Assembly (NCBI GenBank): GCA_025929585.1 | Contig: JAICPY010000012.1 | Coordinates: 1 to 63,389, forward strand | Reading direction: 5' to 3' | Source of the DNA: Steroidobacter sp. | GTDB lineage: Bacteria > Pseudomonadota > Gammaproteobacteria > Steroidobacterales > Steroidobacteraceae | Length of the DNA stretch: 63,389 nucleotides | Shown: in pieces, positions 1-7,702 of the stretch | Position numbering within the stretch: the first letter of the stretch is position 1 | Layout of the letters: every line of letters begins with the position of its first letter | Translations under genes and position numbers: made by a program | Notes under the pieces: generated by a model | Database searches by the model: none | What the model was told of the DNA's origin: nothing | The model's input: the letters and a program-made list of their open reading frames with translations, nothing else

Positions 1-118
1 CCGGCGTGCTTTCCCACTGGGCCATCGGAAGCAGCGGCAGGTACCTCGATGTTCAAGTCCGCTCGACGCGACTGAGTCGACCCTTGGATCTCTAGTTTCC
101 TGATCCCGGTCCCGAAGC

Positions 119-150
119 CAAAAATGACTAGGCCCGCGTGAAGCGGGCCT
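119..150 (-). terminator. Terminator after tRNA-Gln
   Basis: An 8-bp perfect GC-rich stem (AGGCCCGC at 130-137 with GCGGGCCT at 143-150, 5-nt loop) is followed on the minus strand by AGTCATTTTTG. This is a standard intrinsic terminator just past the tRNA 3' end. A run of T on the other side (155-159) means it could also work in the plus direction. Confidence 0.8.
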
Positions 151-158
151 AACGTTTT

Positions 159-232
159 TGGCTGGGGGACTAGGATTCGAACCTAGGTTGACGGAGTCAG
201 AGTCCGTAGTCCTACCGCTAGACGATCCCCCA
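159..232 (-). tRNA. tRNA-Gln (anticodon CTG)
   Basis: The minus strand folds as a full 74-nt cloverleaf with an encoded CCA end. The acceptor stem pairs TGGGGGA with TCCCCCA and has G as discriminator base. The anticodon stem ACGGA/TCCGT encloses the loop CTCTGAC, giving anticodon CTG, which reads CAG glutamine codons. The T arm contains GGTTCGAATCC. It lies downstream of rplM-rpsI on the same strand and is closed by its own terminator. Confidence 0.96.
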
Positions 233-237
233 AGTTC

Positions 238-319
238 GGTTGGCGGTTGACAGTTGCGAGTTGGCGGCCGGAGCAGATGCCTTGTTCTGACCGTCAACGG
301 TCAACCGTCAACCCTCAAC
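238..319. repeat. Intergenic hairpin element, GTTGACG family
   Basis: The left arm is a degenerate run of GTTGACAG/GTTGGCGG words (238-269). The right arm (287-319) is the complementary run of GTCAACC words. The core reads GGCCGGA on the left and TTCTGACC on the right. It fills the spacer between the rpsI stop and tRNA-Gln. Confidence 0.75.
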
Positions 320-326
320 TTTGCTA

Positions 327-716
327 TTAACGCTTCGAGAACTGAGTTCCGCGGCGAGCCTTGCGGAAGCCGACTTTCTTACGCTCGACTTCGCGCGCAT
401 CGCGCGTCACATAGCCGGCATCGCGAAGCTGCTTGCGCAGAGTTTCATCGTACTCGAGCAATGCGCGGGTCAACCCGTGGCGTATCGCGCCAGCTTGGCC
501 GGTAATACCGCCGCCATGCACCGTCACAGAGACGTCAAACTTGCCTTCGAGGTTCACAAGCTCGAGCGGCTGACGGACGATCATTCGAGCGGTCTTACGA
601 CCAAAGAAATCATCGAGCGTCTTGTCGTTCACTGTGATGTTGCCGTTGCCTGGGCGCAGGAACACGCGAGCCGTTGAGGTTTTGCGACGGCCGGTGCCGT
701 AATTAGTCGAAGCCAT
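327..716 (-). CDS. rpsI: 30S ribosomal protein S9
   Basis: Small-subunit protein whose basic C-terminal tail reaches towards the P site of the ribosome. The 129-residue product has the full family length and features: an N-terminal [14 protein letters not shown] segment, GQAGAIRHG in the middle and the conserved C-terminal end GTQFSKR. It follows rplM by 40 bp on the same strand, the classic L13-S9 operon. tRNA-Gln lies about 95 bp downstream after a hairpin element. Confidence 0.98.
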   Translation of the reverse strand: MASTNYGTGRRKTSTARVFLRPGNGNITVNDKTLDDFFGRKTARMIVRQPLELVNLEGKFDVSVTVHGGGITGQAGAIRHGLTRALLEYDETLRKQLRDAGYVTRDAREVERKKVGFRKARRGTQFSKR

Positions 717-756
717 GTGAGAGAACGCCTGTCAGTGATCGTGCTAGTAGATTAGA

Positions 757-1185
757 TTAGATCTCGAGAGCCTTCGGCTGCTGCGCCGTATGGGGATGCT
801 CAGAGCCCGCAAATACATGCAGCTTCTTGAACATCTTCCGGCCCAGCGGATTCTTCGGCAGCATGCCCTTGACCGCGAATTGGATTGCGCGCTCCGGATG
901 CTTGTCGAGCAGCTTTTCCAAGCTCGTGCTCTTCAGATTACCCAGGTACCCGGTGTGGTGATGATAGAACTTGTCCGTCAGCTTACGCCCGGTGACGCGA
1001 ATCTTCTCTGCGTTGATGATCACAATGTGATCGCCCGCATCGGCGTTCGGGGTGAAAGACGGCTTGTGCTTGCCGCGCAGCCGCGATGCGACCTCTGAGG
1101 CCAAGCGGCCCAAAGTTTTGTCCGTCGCGTCGACCAAAAACCAATCACGACGTACCGTTGCCGCGTTGGCGAAGACGGTTCTCAT
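757..1185 (-). CDS. rplM: 50S ribosomal protein L13
   Basis: Early-assembly large-subunit protein. The reading frame stays open upstream to 1338, but the family start is the Met at 1185 ([16 protein letters not shown]), which gives the normal 142 residues. A GGAG Shine-Dalgarno lies about 8 bases before this ATG. Typical L13 motifs include [12 protein letters not shown] and the [10 protein letters not shown] segment near the C-terminus. It is the first gene of the rplM-rpsI operon. A likely sigma-70 promoter and a short leader hairpin (1209-1230) lie just upstream, and the hairpin could be part of ribosomal-protein autocontrol. Confidence 0.98.
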   Translation of the reverse strand: MRTVFANAATVRRDWFLVDATDKTLGRLASEVASRLRGKHKPSFTPNADAGDHIVIINAEKIRVTGRKLTDKFYHHHTGYLGNLKSTSLEKLLDKHPERAIQFAVKGMLPKNPLGRKMFKKLHVFAGSEHPHTAQQPKALEI

Positions 1186-1231
1186 TGAATTCTCCGGGAA
1201 AATCTGATGCCGGGGGGCTAAAAGGCCGGCA

Positions 1232-1260
1232 AGTCTAAAGGACGATCCGAGGGTTTGCAA
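1232..1260 (-). promoter_or_regulatory. Putative rplM-rpsI promoter
   Basis: On the minus strand TTGCAA (1260-1255) is followed after exactly 17 bases by TAGACT (1237-1232). This resembles a sigma-70 -35/-10 pair (4 of 6 matches each) with optimal spacing. Transcription would start near 1225 and give a leader of about 40 nt. The leader holds a GCCGG/CCGGC stem at 1209-1230. Confidence 0.4.
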
Positions 1261-1270
1261 ACGCCAGAGG

Positions 1271-1365
1271 AAGCGGATAGGGATGGCGGATAGGGGATAG
1301 GTCGGAACGCGTTCGTCATGCATCCATGCTCCGACCATCCCCTATCCGCCATCCCCTATCCGCTT
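1271..1365. repeat. Intergenic hairpin element, GCGGATAGGGAT family
   Basis: Arms of 36 bp (1271-1306 and 1330-1365) are inverted copies with only an offset base and one or two mismatches. Each arm itself holds two direct copies of the word GGCGGATAGGGGAT. The loop is about 23 bases. Unlike most copies, it sits between two divergent genes (rplM and coq7), upstream of the rplM promoter. Confidence 0.85.
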
Positions 1366-1370
1366 CGCTC

Positions 1371-1397
1371 CGGACATCTATACGACACATATATAAT
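1371..1397 (+). promoter_or_regulatory. Putative coq7 promoter, possibly leaderless
   Basis: A perfect TATAAT (1392-1397) is preceded after 15 bases by CGGACA, a weak -35. The predicted start is about 1403-1405, within a few bases of the coq7 ATG at 1406. No Shine-Dalgarno is visible before that ATG, which fits a leaderless or nearly leaderless mRNA. Confidence 0.4.
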
Positions 1398-1405
1398 GTA
1401 CCGCC

Positions 1406-2065
1406 ATGAACGACCCCAAACTTCCGGGCTCGCGCTCCTTGCGCATCACGGATCGATTGCTGATTGCCCTGGACCAGGCGGCCCGCACGGTCCTGGCGGA
1501 GTCCCACCCTGCCCGGCCCAATCCGGCCGAAAACATACCCGAAACCCTGGACCAGCCGGCAGAGCGTAAACATGCGGCGGCCCTCATGCGCATCAACCAT
1601 TCCGGAGAAATAGCCGCCCAGGCGCTGTACCAGGGACAAGCGCTTGTAGCGAGCAGCGCGGCGACCAGGGAATCGCTGATGGAAGCAGCCGGCGAAGAGA
1701 ACGATCATCTTGCCTGGTGTGCGCAGCGCGTACGGGAGCTCGACGGCAGGCTCAGTGTTCTAAATCCGCTGTGGTACGCCGGCTCGTTTGCGATCGGTGC
1801 CCTCGCTGGCTTGGCCGGCGATCGGACAAGCCTCGGGTTCGTCGCAGAAACCGAGCGGCAAGTCGTCGAGCACTTGGACGGGCATCTGCAGCAGCTATCG
1901 AAGAAAGACGCGCGCACTCGCGCGATCATTCAGCAAATGAGCGCGGATGAAGAACATCATGGCCGTAATGCAGTGAGCGCAGGCGGTGCTGCGCTGCCGT
2001 TTTTCGCACGAACATTGATGAAACTGACCGCACGCGTGATGACGCGAACCGCGTATTGGGTGTGA
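1406..2065 (+). CDS. coq7: Ubiquinone biosynthesis hydroxylase Coq7
   Basis: Di-iron monooxygenase that adds a hydroxyl group to 2-polyprenyl-3-methyl-6-methoxy-1,4-benzoquinol in ubiquinone synthesis. It is a membrane-associated four-helix-bundle protein. Length (219 residues) and the repeated iron-binding pattern fit: Glu in NHSGEIAAQ, Glu and His in EENDHLAW, Glu in [10 protein letters not shown] and EEHH near residue 185. The hydrophobic [13 protein letters not shown] segment is the usual membrane-contact region. It is transcribed alone, divergent from rplM, with a TATAAT box almost touching the start codon and no Shine-Dalgarno. Confidence 0.96.
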   Translation: MNDPKLPGSRSLRITDRLLIALDQAARTVLAESHPARPNPAENIPETLDQPAERKHAAALMRINHSGEIAAQALYQGQALVASSAATRESLMEAAGEENDHLAWCAQRVRELDGRLSVLNPLWYAGSFAIGALAGLAGDRTSLGFVAETERQVVEHLDGHLQQLSKKDARTRAIIQQMSADEEHHGRNAVSAGGAALPFFARTLMKLTARVMTRTAYWV

Positions 2066-2183
2066 TCACACCGCCGGATGCTTGCGGTCAGGGCGCTTAC
2101 TGTATTAAATGGCGCGCAAAGAGCTGTGACCACGCCGCATAGTCACTAGTAAAGAACGTACACAACACCACATCGAGGTGAGT

Positions 2184-2936
2184 ATGGAAGAGGGCGCAAG
2201 GCCATTGAGCGATATCCCGGCGATCAATCGTTTCCTAAGCTACTGCCGGATTCGCACCGTGCCTTCCAAGACTGTCGTCATTCACGCGGGCGATCTCCCC
2301 GATGTGCTGTACTACATCGTGAGTGGCTCGGTCGAAGTCATGATCGAAGATGAGGAAGGCAATGAGATGGTGCTGGCCTACCTCAACAAGGGTCAGTTCT
2401 TCGGCGAAATGGGCCTGTTCTATGAACAGCCAACTCGCAGCGCATGGGTGCGTACTCGCCAGCAGTGCGAGCTTGCGGAAATGACCTATCCTCGTTTTCG
2501 CCAATTGGCTGCTGAAAGCCCCGGGCTCGTATTCGAGCTCGCCACCCAATTAGCAACTCGGCTTGACCGCACCAATCGCAAATTGGGTGATCTCGCCTTC
2601 GTCGATGTTACAGGGCGAGTGGCGCATGCCATCATGGATCTGTGCAGCGAACCTGATGCGATGACGCATCCTGAAGGCATGCAAATCAAGGTGAGTCGTC
2701 AGGAGCTTTCGCGTCTGGTCGGTTGTTCGCGAGAAATGGCGGGCCGAGTGCTGAAAGTTCTGGAAGACCAGGGACTGTTGCGCGCAACGGGCAAGACGAT
2801 CGTCGTGTTCGGTGCCCGACCCAAGGCAAAAACCAAACCTCCGTTAGCGGCCGCGGCAAGTCGCGTGGCAGCACCGCAAAGTCGTCGCGTCGATGATGAC
2901 GAGGATGATGACTTCGACGACGATGATGAGGATTAG
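2184..2936 (+). CDS. crp: CRP/Vfr-type cAMP-responsive transcription regulator with acidic tail
   Basis: Global regulator of the CRP family. The N-terminal cyclic-nucleotide domain keeps the cAMP signature GEMGLFYEQPTRSAWVR. The C-terminal helix-turn-helix keeps SRQELSRLVGCSREMAGRVL, including the Arg, Glu and Arg that contact DNA in E. coli CRP. In the C-helix the usual Thr-Ser pair is Thr-Asn. The start at 2184 is chosen because GAGGTG lies at ideal distance; a GTG at 2178 is possible. Odd: the protein runs about 35 residues past the normal end through an Ala/Lys/Arg-rich linker into the purely acidic tail DDDEDDDFDDDDED. It converges on rpe. Confidence 0.93.
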   Translation: MEEGARPLSDIPAINRFLSYCRIRTVPSKTVVIHAGDLPDVLYYIVSGSVEVMIEDEEGNEMVLAYLNKGQFFGEMGLFYEQPTRSAWVRTRQQCELAEMTYPRFRQLAAESPGLVFELATQLATRLDRTNRKLGDLAFVDVTGRVAHAIMDLCSEPDAMTHPEGMQIKVSRQELSRLVGCSREMAGRVLKVLEDQGLLRATGKTIVVFGARPKAKTKPPLAAAASRVAAPQSRRVDDDEDDDFDDDDED

Positions 2937-2938
2937 TA

Positions 2939-3036
2939 AGGTGTAAGGGCGTGTAGAGGTGTACATGTGTAGGTGACAGAGTGAGCACTCTATTCCCACA
3001 CATCCACACCCCTACATGTCCACGTCTTGTTTACAC
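2939..3036. repeat. Intergenic hairpin element, GTGTAGG family
   Basis: Degenerate runs of GTGTAGG-like words (2939-2974) face runs of CCTACAC-like words (2995-3036). The element begins two bases after the crp stop and reaches the rpe stop, filling this convergent junction. Pairing is less regular than in other copies. Confidence 0.6.
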
Positions 3037-3042
3037 GCTGGG

Positions 3043-3726
3043 CTACACGACAACCGTCGTCCCTTTCGCGATTTCCCGCCTCATAGCGGCTATCGTCGCC
3101 GCATAGTCTGCAGTGCCAAAGATTCCGGACCCCGACACGAACGTGTCGGCGCCGGCGCGAGCCACCTCCGCAATATTCTCCACCTTCACGCCGCCGTCGA
3201 TTTCCAATCGAATCTCTCTGCCGCTCGCGCGAATTCGTTCTCGTGCTTCGCGCAATTTCGGCAATGAAGATGGAATGAACTTCTGACCCCCGAAGCCGGG
3301 GTTCACAGACATCAAGAGAATCATGTCGACCTTGTCGAGCACATGGTCGAGCCAGCTCAGCGGCGTTGCAGGATTGAACACCAACCCAGCCTTACATCCA
3401 TGCTCGCGGATCAGTCCCAGCGTGCGATCCACATGCTCGCTCGCCTCCGGATGGAAGGTCACGTAACTGGCGCCCGCTTTAGCGAAGTCAGGAATGATCC
3501 GATCCACGGGCTTGACCATCAGGTGAACATCGATCGGTGCCTGGATGCCTGCATTGCGAAGTGCTTCGCAGACGAGCGGGCCGATGGTGAGATTCGGAAC
3601 GTAGTGGTTGTCCATTACATCGAAATGGACCACGTCGGCGCCGGCAGCCAGTACTGCTTTGACGTCATCGCCCAAGCGAGCGAAGTCCGCAGAGAGGATA
3701 GAAGCAGCGATCCAGGGTGAGGGCAT
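3043..3726 (-). CDS. rpe: Ribulose-phosphate 3-epimerase
   Basis: Interconverts ribulose 5-phosphate and xylulose 5-phosphate in the pentose phosphate pathway; a cytosolic TIM-barrel metalloenzyme. The 227-residue product has the standard motifs: [12 protein letters not shown] at the N-terminus, [35 protein letters not shown] and EIDGGVK near the end of the barrel, with the usual GSGIFG phosphate-binding segment. It ends tail to tail with crp and lies upstream of djlA on the same strand, separated by a hairpin element. Confidence 0.98.
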   Translation of the reverse strand: MPSPWIAASILSADFARLGDDVKAVLAAGADVVHFDVMDNHYVPNLTIGPLVCEALRNAGIQAPIDVHLMVKPVDRIIPDFAKAGASYVTFHPEASEHVDRTLGLIREHGCKAGLVFNPATPLSWLDHVLDKVDMILLMSVNPGFGGQKFIPSSLPKLREARERIRASGREIRLEIDGGVKVENIAEVARAGADTFVSGSGIFGTADYAATIAAMRREIAKGTTVVV

Positions 3727-3731
3727 AGGAA

Positions 3732-3828
3732 AGAAGCGGATGGCGAATAGGGATAGTCAGAACGGGGTTGACGGCCAAATCTGGCTCCTTTTGACTGTCG
3801 ACTGTCAACCCTCAACTGTCAACGGTGC
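3732..3828. repeat. Composite intergenic element (GCGGAT left, GTTGAC right)
   Basis: The left part resembles the GCGGATAGGGAT family and runs into GGGTTGACGGCC. The right part is the GTTGACG-family complement (GTCAACC words, 3792-3823). The core reads GGCCAAA and CTTTTGACTG. It looks like a junction of two families. It fills the rpe-djlA spacer and ends at the djlA stop. Confidence 0.55.
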
Positions 3829-3829
3829 C

Positions 3830-4621
3830 TTATTTCATTCCCCTCGCCTCTCTGATGAGCTCGTAAGCTGCGCGAATCTGTCGGGTCTTCTCTTCGGCCA
3901 GCTTCATCATGGATTCGGGCAGCCCCTTCGCCACCAATTTATCGGGATGATTGCGGCTCATCAGCCGCCGATAGGCTTTCGTGACATCGCCATCGGGTGC
4001 GCTTCGCGCCACGCCGAGAACTTCGTGAGCCTCGGCCACGCGATCCACCGCGCTGCGCGATTGGGCTTGCCGCGATCCTTGCTGCATGCGTAGCAGGGCT
4101 TCCATCTGCACGACTTCGTAGCCGGAGACATCAAGTGCAGCGCAGACCCGCGCGAGCACTTTGCGCCCAGCGGTATTCAGACTGCCGCCCCAAAGCGCCG
4201 CCTGCAGCTGGATCTGGACGAACATGCGACAAAGATCCGGACGAGCGCGGCACAACCGAAACAGCTGTGCCAGTGTGGCCTCCAAAGGAAATGAGCGGTC
4301 CTTCCCCTCGGTGAACAGTGTCATCGCGAGCTGAACCTCCGGCTCGCCGAGCCGCAGCTCGCCCATGATTGCGCGCGCGGCGCGAATCTCTTCTTCGGAA
4401 ACCCGGCCATCCGCTTTCGCAAGATGGCCCATCACTTGGAATGTCGCGCGGAAGAATGCTTCCTGCACAGGCAATGCATCCGGTCGCGGATCTGCCGCAA
4501 CTTTTCCCGCACTGGCTTGCATATCGAACAGATGCCCGAGGAACGCTCCGATCAGAGCACCCACGGGTCCTGCGACGATTAAGCCAATGAAGGCACCGAT
4601 TGCTTTACCGTACCAAGTCAT
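3830..4621 (-). CDS. djlA: DjlA-type membrane-anchored J-domain co-chaperone
   Basis: Co-chaperone that recruits DnaK to the inner membrane. The start is set at 4621 (MTWYGKAIGAFIGL), although the frame is open upstream to 4837 over the purC start. The 263-residue product has an N-terminal glycine-rich membrane anchor (residues 5-30), a central TerB-like helical domain and a C-terminal J domain. The J domain motif HPD is in the segment SRNHPDKLV, and LGVARSAPDGDVTKAYR precedes it. It is divergent from purC with a 130-bp gap. Confidence 0.93.
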   Translation of the reverse strand: MTWYGKAIGAFIGLIVAGPVGALIGAFLGHLFDMQASAGKVAADPRPDALPVQEAFFRATFQVMGHLAKADGRVSEEEIRAARAIMGELRLGEPEVQLAMTLFTEGKDRSFPLEATLAQLFRLCRARPDLCRMFVQIQLQAALWGGSLNTAGRKVLARVCAALDVSGYEVVQMEALLRMQQGSRQAQSRSAVDRVAEAHEVLGVARSAPDGDVTKAYRRLMSRNHPDKLVAKGLPESMMKLAEEKTRQIRAAYELIREARGMK

Positions 4622-4751
4622 TCGATCTTGAAGCCCGTAGCACCCGCTGCGACAATTGCTTGCGCCAATGGTAGCAGCGCCAACGGCTTCACCCGCGCTC
4701 GATGCAACATCGGCAGCGCGGCCTTGCTGACGGCTCACACGAGATTTCCAA

Positions 4752-5651
4752 ATGTCCGCGCCCTCCTCTTCTCCACCGATGCTCGAATCGCGGTTACGCG
4801 GACTAAAACGTATCCACCAGGGCAAGGTCCGCGACATTTACGAAGTCGATGATCGCCACATGCTCATCGTGACGACCGACCGGCTCAGCGCGTTCGATGT
4901 CGTGCTGCCCGATCCGATTCCAGGCAAAGGCGCAATTCTGACCAAGATCTCGCAATTCTGGTTCGACAAAACCCGCCACATCATTCCCAATCATTCGAGT
5001 GACTATTCGCTAGAACGTGTAGTGCCCGATGAAACCGAGCGCGCGGCCATCGCCGATCGCAGCATGGTTGTGAAGCGATTGAACGCACTGCCGATCGAAG
5101 CGGTCGTGCGAGGTTATCTGATCGGGTCGGGATGGCGCGATTATCAACAGACCGGACAAGTGTGCGGAATTACCTTGCCTGCGGGATTGAAACAAGCAGA
5201 CCGTTTGCCAGAGCCGCTTTTCACGCCGGCCACCAAAGCAGAACTCGGCTCGCACGATGAGAACATTGATTACGAGCGAGTCGTCGCCCTGGTCGGCCGT
5301 GGCATCGCCGAGCAAGTTCGCGCCGCGGCATTATCTCTGTATTCATTCGCCGCAGAACATGCTCGTACACGCGGCATCATCATCGCCGATACGAAGTTCG
5401 AGTTCGGGCTCGATGAAGCCGGCCATTTGACGCTCATCGACGAGGCATTGACTCCGGACTCTTCTCGATTCTGGCCGATAGATACGTATCGCCCCGGATC
5501 CAGTCCACCCAGCTTCGATAAGCAATTCGTGAGGGATTATCTGGAAACGCTTAGCTGGGACAAGCGCCCTCCAGGTCCGCGACTGCCAACGGAGATCATC
5601 GAACGAACTGCGTCCAAATACGCGGAGGCGTTGCAGAGGCTGACGACCTGA
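4752..5651 (+). CDS. purC: Phosphoribosylaminoimidazole-succinocarboxamide synthase (SAICAR synthetase)
   Basis: Joins CAIR with aspartate using ATP in de novo purine synthesis. The 299-residue protein is of the longer type (about 290-300 residues) rather than the short E. coli type. Recognisable motifs are GKVRDIYEV, the [12 protein letters not shown] signature, [28 protein letters not shown] and [14 protein letters not shown]. The two other purine genes of this window, purE and purK, lie 5.5 kb downstream on the same strand but in a separate unit. Confidence 0.98.
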   Translation: MSAPSSSPPMLESRLRGLKRIHQGKVRDIYEVDDRHMLIVTTDRLSAFDVVLPDPIPGKGAILTKISQFWFDKTRHIIPNHSSDYSLERVVPDETERAAIADRSMVVKRLNALPIEAVVRGYLIGSGWRDYQQTGQVCGITLPAGLKQADRLPEPLFTPATKAELGSHDENIDYERVVALVGRGIAEQVRAAALSLYSFAAEHARTRGIIIADTKFEFGLDEAGHLTLIDEALTPDSSRFWPIDTYRPGSSPPSFDKQFVRDYLETLSWDKRPPGPRLPTEIIERTASKYAEALQRLTT

Positions 5652-5699
5652 TAAGCTCGCGAAGTCGAGCATCGGCCGAAGTCGATTCGAGGGAGCAAT

Positions 5700-6746
5700 G
5701 TGAGCGACTCGCGCGGTTCATCGGGAACACCACTGCCTGTGCCGGCTGAGACGGTGACCCGACTCCACCATGTACCCTCACGTGCGGCACTCGTTTATCT
5801 AGCCTTTGGCGTCTGCTGGATTTTCTTCACCGATCGAATTCTGATCTGGCTGCACGTCCCGCCCGAGCGCATCATCCATTTACAAACGGCGAAGGGATGG
5901 TTGTTCGTGGTTGGTTCCTCGGCGCTGCTGTACGGACTGTTGCGACGGTATCAGCAACAGGATGAGCGCGTCCTGCATGCATTGGTCGACTCTCAAGCCG
6001 AGATTCAACGTATGAATGCTGATCTCGAAGCACGAGTTGCGGAGCGCACCGAACAGCTCGAGTCGGCGAATCGCGAGTTGGAATCGTTCGCTTACGCCGT
6101 GTCGCATGACCTGCGAGCGCCGCTTCGCAGTATGTCCGGATTCAGTCAGATCCTCCGCGAATCCGCGCCCGCCGGACTCGATGATAAGTCTCTGCACTAT
6201 CTGCAGAGAATCCAAGAGTCCAGCCAACGCATGTCGAGTCTGATTGAAGACCTGCTCAGCCTGTCACGTATCACTCGTTCCGAGTTCACTGCGCGTCCGG
6301 GCGATCTAGCGCAGATCGCCAATGAGGCCGCGGCTGCAATTCGCGAGCGTCATCCAGATCGAGAAGTGCAGCTTCAGATCGCACCCAGCATGCCGATCAA
6401 CGGCGACATCCGCTTGCTGCGTATAGCAATGGACAATCTGCTCGACAATGCATGGAAATACACCGCGCATGCGCATCCGGCAAAGATCGAAGTTGGCGTA
6501 CAGGAGCGAGATGGCGCTGCGGTCTACTACGTGCGCGACAACGGCGTCGGCTTCGACATGCAATATGCCGACAAGCTATTCGCGCCTTTTCAGCGCCTGC
6601 ACGCGGAATCGCAATTCCCTGGAACTGGTATCGGCCTGGTAACCGTGCAGCGGATTGTTGCGCGGCACGGCGGACGGATATGGGTGGAAGCGATGCCGAA
6701 CGAAGGTGCGATGTTCCAGTTCACGCTCGCAAGTCGAGCGCCGTAG
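5700..6746 (+). CDS. Membrane histidine kinase without a recognisable sensor domain
   Basis: Inner-membrane sensor kinase. Two membrane helices (about residues 29-51 and 65-82) are joined by a short loop, followed by a coiled coil (90-128). The kinase core has H-box SHDLRAPLR with phospho-acceptor His136, N-box DNLLDNAWKY, G1 DNGVGFD and G2 GTGIGL. The start is GTG at 5700 with GGGAG before it; the overlapping ATG leads straight to a stop. There is no response regulator next to it, so it is an orphan. The core closely resembles that of the REC-GAF kinase at 58415-60160, suggesting shared ancestry. Confidence 0.9.
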   Translation: MSDSRGSSGTPLPVPAETVTRLHHVPSRAALVYLAFGVCWIFFTDRILIWLHVPPERIIHLQTAKGWLFVVGSSALLYGLLRRYQQQDERVLHALVDSQAEIQRMNADLEARVAERTEQLESANRELESFAYAVSHDLRAPLRSMSGFSQILRESAPAGLDDKSLHYLQRIQESSQRMSSLIEDLLSLSRITRSEFTARPGDLAQIANEAAAAIRERHPDREVQLQIAPSMPINGDIRLLRIAMDNLLDNAWKYTAHAHPAKIEVGVQERDGAAVYYVRDNGVGFDMQYADKLFAPFQRLHAESQFPGTGIGLVTVQRIVARHGGRIWVEAMPNEGAMFQFTLASRAP

Positions 6747-6749
6747 CGC

Positions 6750-6844
6750 GTGTGATGGAGTGATGACGACAGAAGCAGTGGTACCCCTGTCTCGTCAGAC
6801 CCTCCGTCCTTATCACTTCATCACCACATCACTTCATCATCACC
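6750..6844. repeat. Intergenic hairpin element, GTGATGGA family
   Basis: Left arm of GTGATGGAGTGATGACG words (6750-6772), right arm of complementary CATCACTTCATCACC words (6810-6844). The core is CAGAAG on the left and CTGTCTCGTC on the right. It fills the convergent junction. The right arm contains the stop and last codons (VMMK) of the gene at 6829. Confidence 0.7.
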
Positions 6845-7644
6845 TTGGTGGCCACCCAACGCCGAATAATGGCATGTAGCGCCTCCAGGCCGTCTGTGAG
6901 CGCCGCAGGACCCGGCTGGAGGATCAGCGGCGACTTGATCTCATGCAGCTCACCCGTGAGCACCGCAGGAACGTGCTGCCACCCTGTGCGACTCGTAACA
7001 TTTTCGGGGCGGAACTTCTTACCGCACCATGAACCGATGATGATGTCCGGCGCGCGCCGAACGACCTCGGTTGGATCGGCGATGACTCTGTTACGCGCCA
7101 ACGACGCTTGCGCCTGATCGGCAAACGTATCGACGCCTCCGGCAATCGCGATGAGCTCAGATACCCACTGGATGCCGCTGATCATCGGCTCGTTCCATTC
7201 TTCGAAATAGATTCGCGGCCGTATCGCGAACTTCTCGCTCTGCGAATGCACCCGCGCGAGATTCGCTTCGAGTTGCTCGCAAAGGGCTTCCGCTTTGGAA
7301 ACACAGCCAATCAGCCCGCCAAGCACTCGGATCATGCTGAAGATGCCAGCAACGCTACGTTGATTGAAAACGTGCACGGCGAGCCCTTCTCGCAGCAGGT
7401 CGCGAGCGATGTCTGCTTGCAGATCCGAGAAGCCCAAGACCAGATCCGGCTTGAGCGAGACGATTCGCTCTAACTTGGCGCTCGTAAAAGCACTGACGCG
7501 CGGCTTCTCACGCCGAGCCCGCGGCGGGCGCACGGTGAAACCCGAGATACCCACGACACGACGTTCCTCGCCGAGCAGGTAAAGCGTCTCGGTAGTCTCC
7601 TCGGTAAGACACACGATTCGGTGCGGGTAGCGTTCCATTTTCAT
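6829..7644 (-). CDS. BtuF-like cobalamin-binding protein, no export signal
   Basis: Belongs to the periplasmic-binding fold used for vitamin B12 and iron-siderophores (BtuF/FhuD clan). It shows the family opening RIVCLTEETTETLYLLGEERRVVGIS, a central KPDLVLGFSDLQADIARDL, the long linker helix and a C-terminal ILQPGPAALTDGLEALHAII. Odd: the protein starts directly with the mature domain and has no signal peptide or lipobox, and no upstream start adds one. It may therefore act in the cytosol. No B12 permease or ATPase is adjacent. The fold assignment is fairly sure, but the ligand is not. The last codons lie in a hairpin element. Confidence 0.78.
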   Translation of the reverse strand: MKMERYPHRIVCLTEETTETLYLLGEERRVVGISGFTVRPPRARREKPRVSAFTSAKLERIVSLKPDLVLGFSDLQADIARDLLREGLAVHVFNQRSVAGIFSMIRVLGGLIGCVSKAEALCEQLEANLARVHSQSEKFAIRPRIYFEEWNEPMISGIQWVSELIAIAGGVDTFADQAQASLARNRVIADPTEVVRRAPDIIIGSWCGKKFRPENVTSRTGWQHVPAVLTGELHEIKSPLILQPGPAALTDGLEALHAIIRRWVATKVMMK

Positions 7645-7702
7645 TTCTACAAATTCAAGAATCTTGCCGTCGCCTTACGCCCGTGTCAGGCTCGCGCCGC
7701 AC

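Noticed and set aside
1-118. A tRNA-like 5' half on the minus strand near the left edge (GATGGCCCAGTGGGAAAGC)
   Set aside because: Only a possible D arm with poor pairing is present, and the rest lies outside the window. No acceptor stem can be checked.
2059-2072. Perfect palindrome GGTGTGATCACACC near the coq7 stop, upstream of crp, as a CRP autoregulatory site
   Set aside because: The two TGTGA halves are directly joined without the 6-bp spacer that CRP sites need.
4622-4837. Longer DjlA start overlapping purC
   Set aside because: The added 72 residues are not conserved-looking and precede the usual membrane anchor; the Met at 4621 gives the family start.
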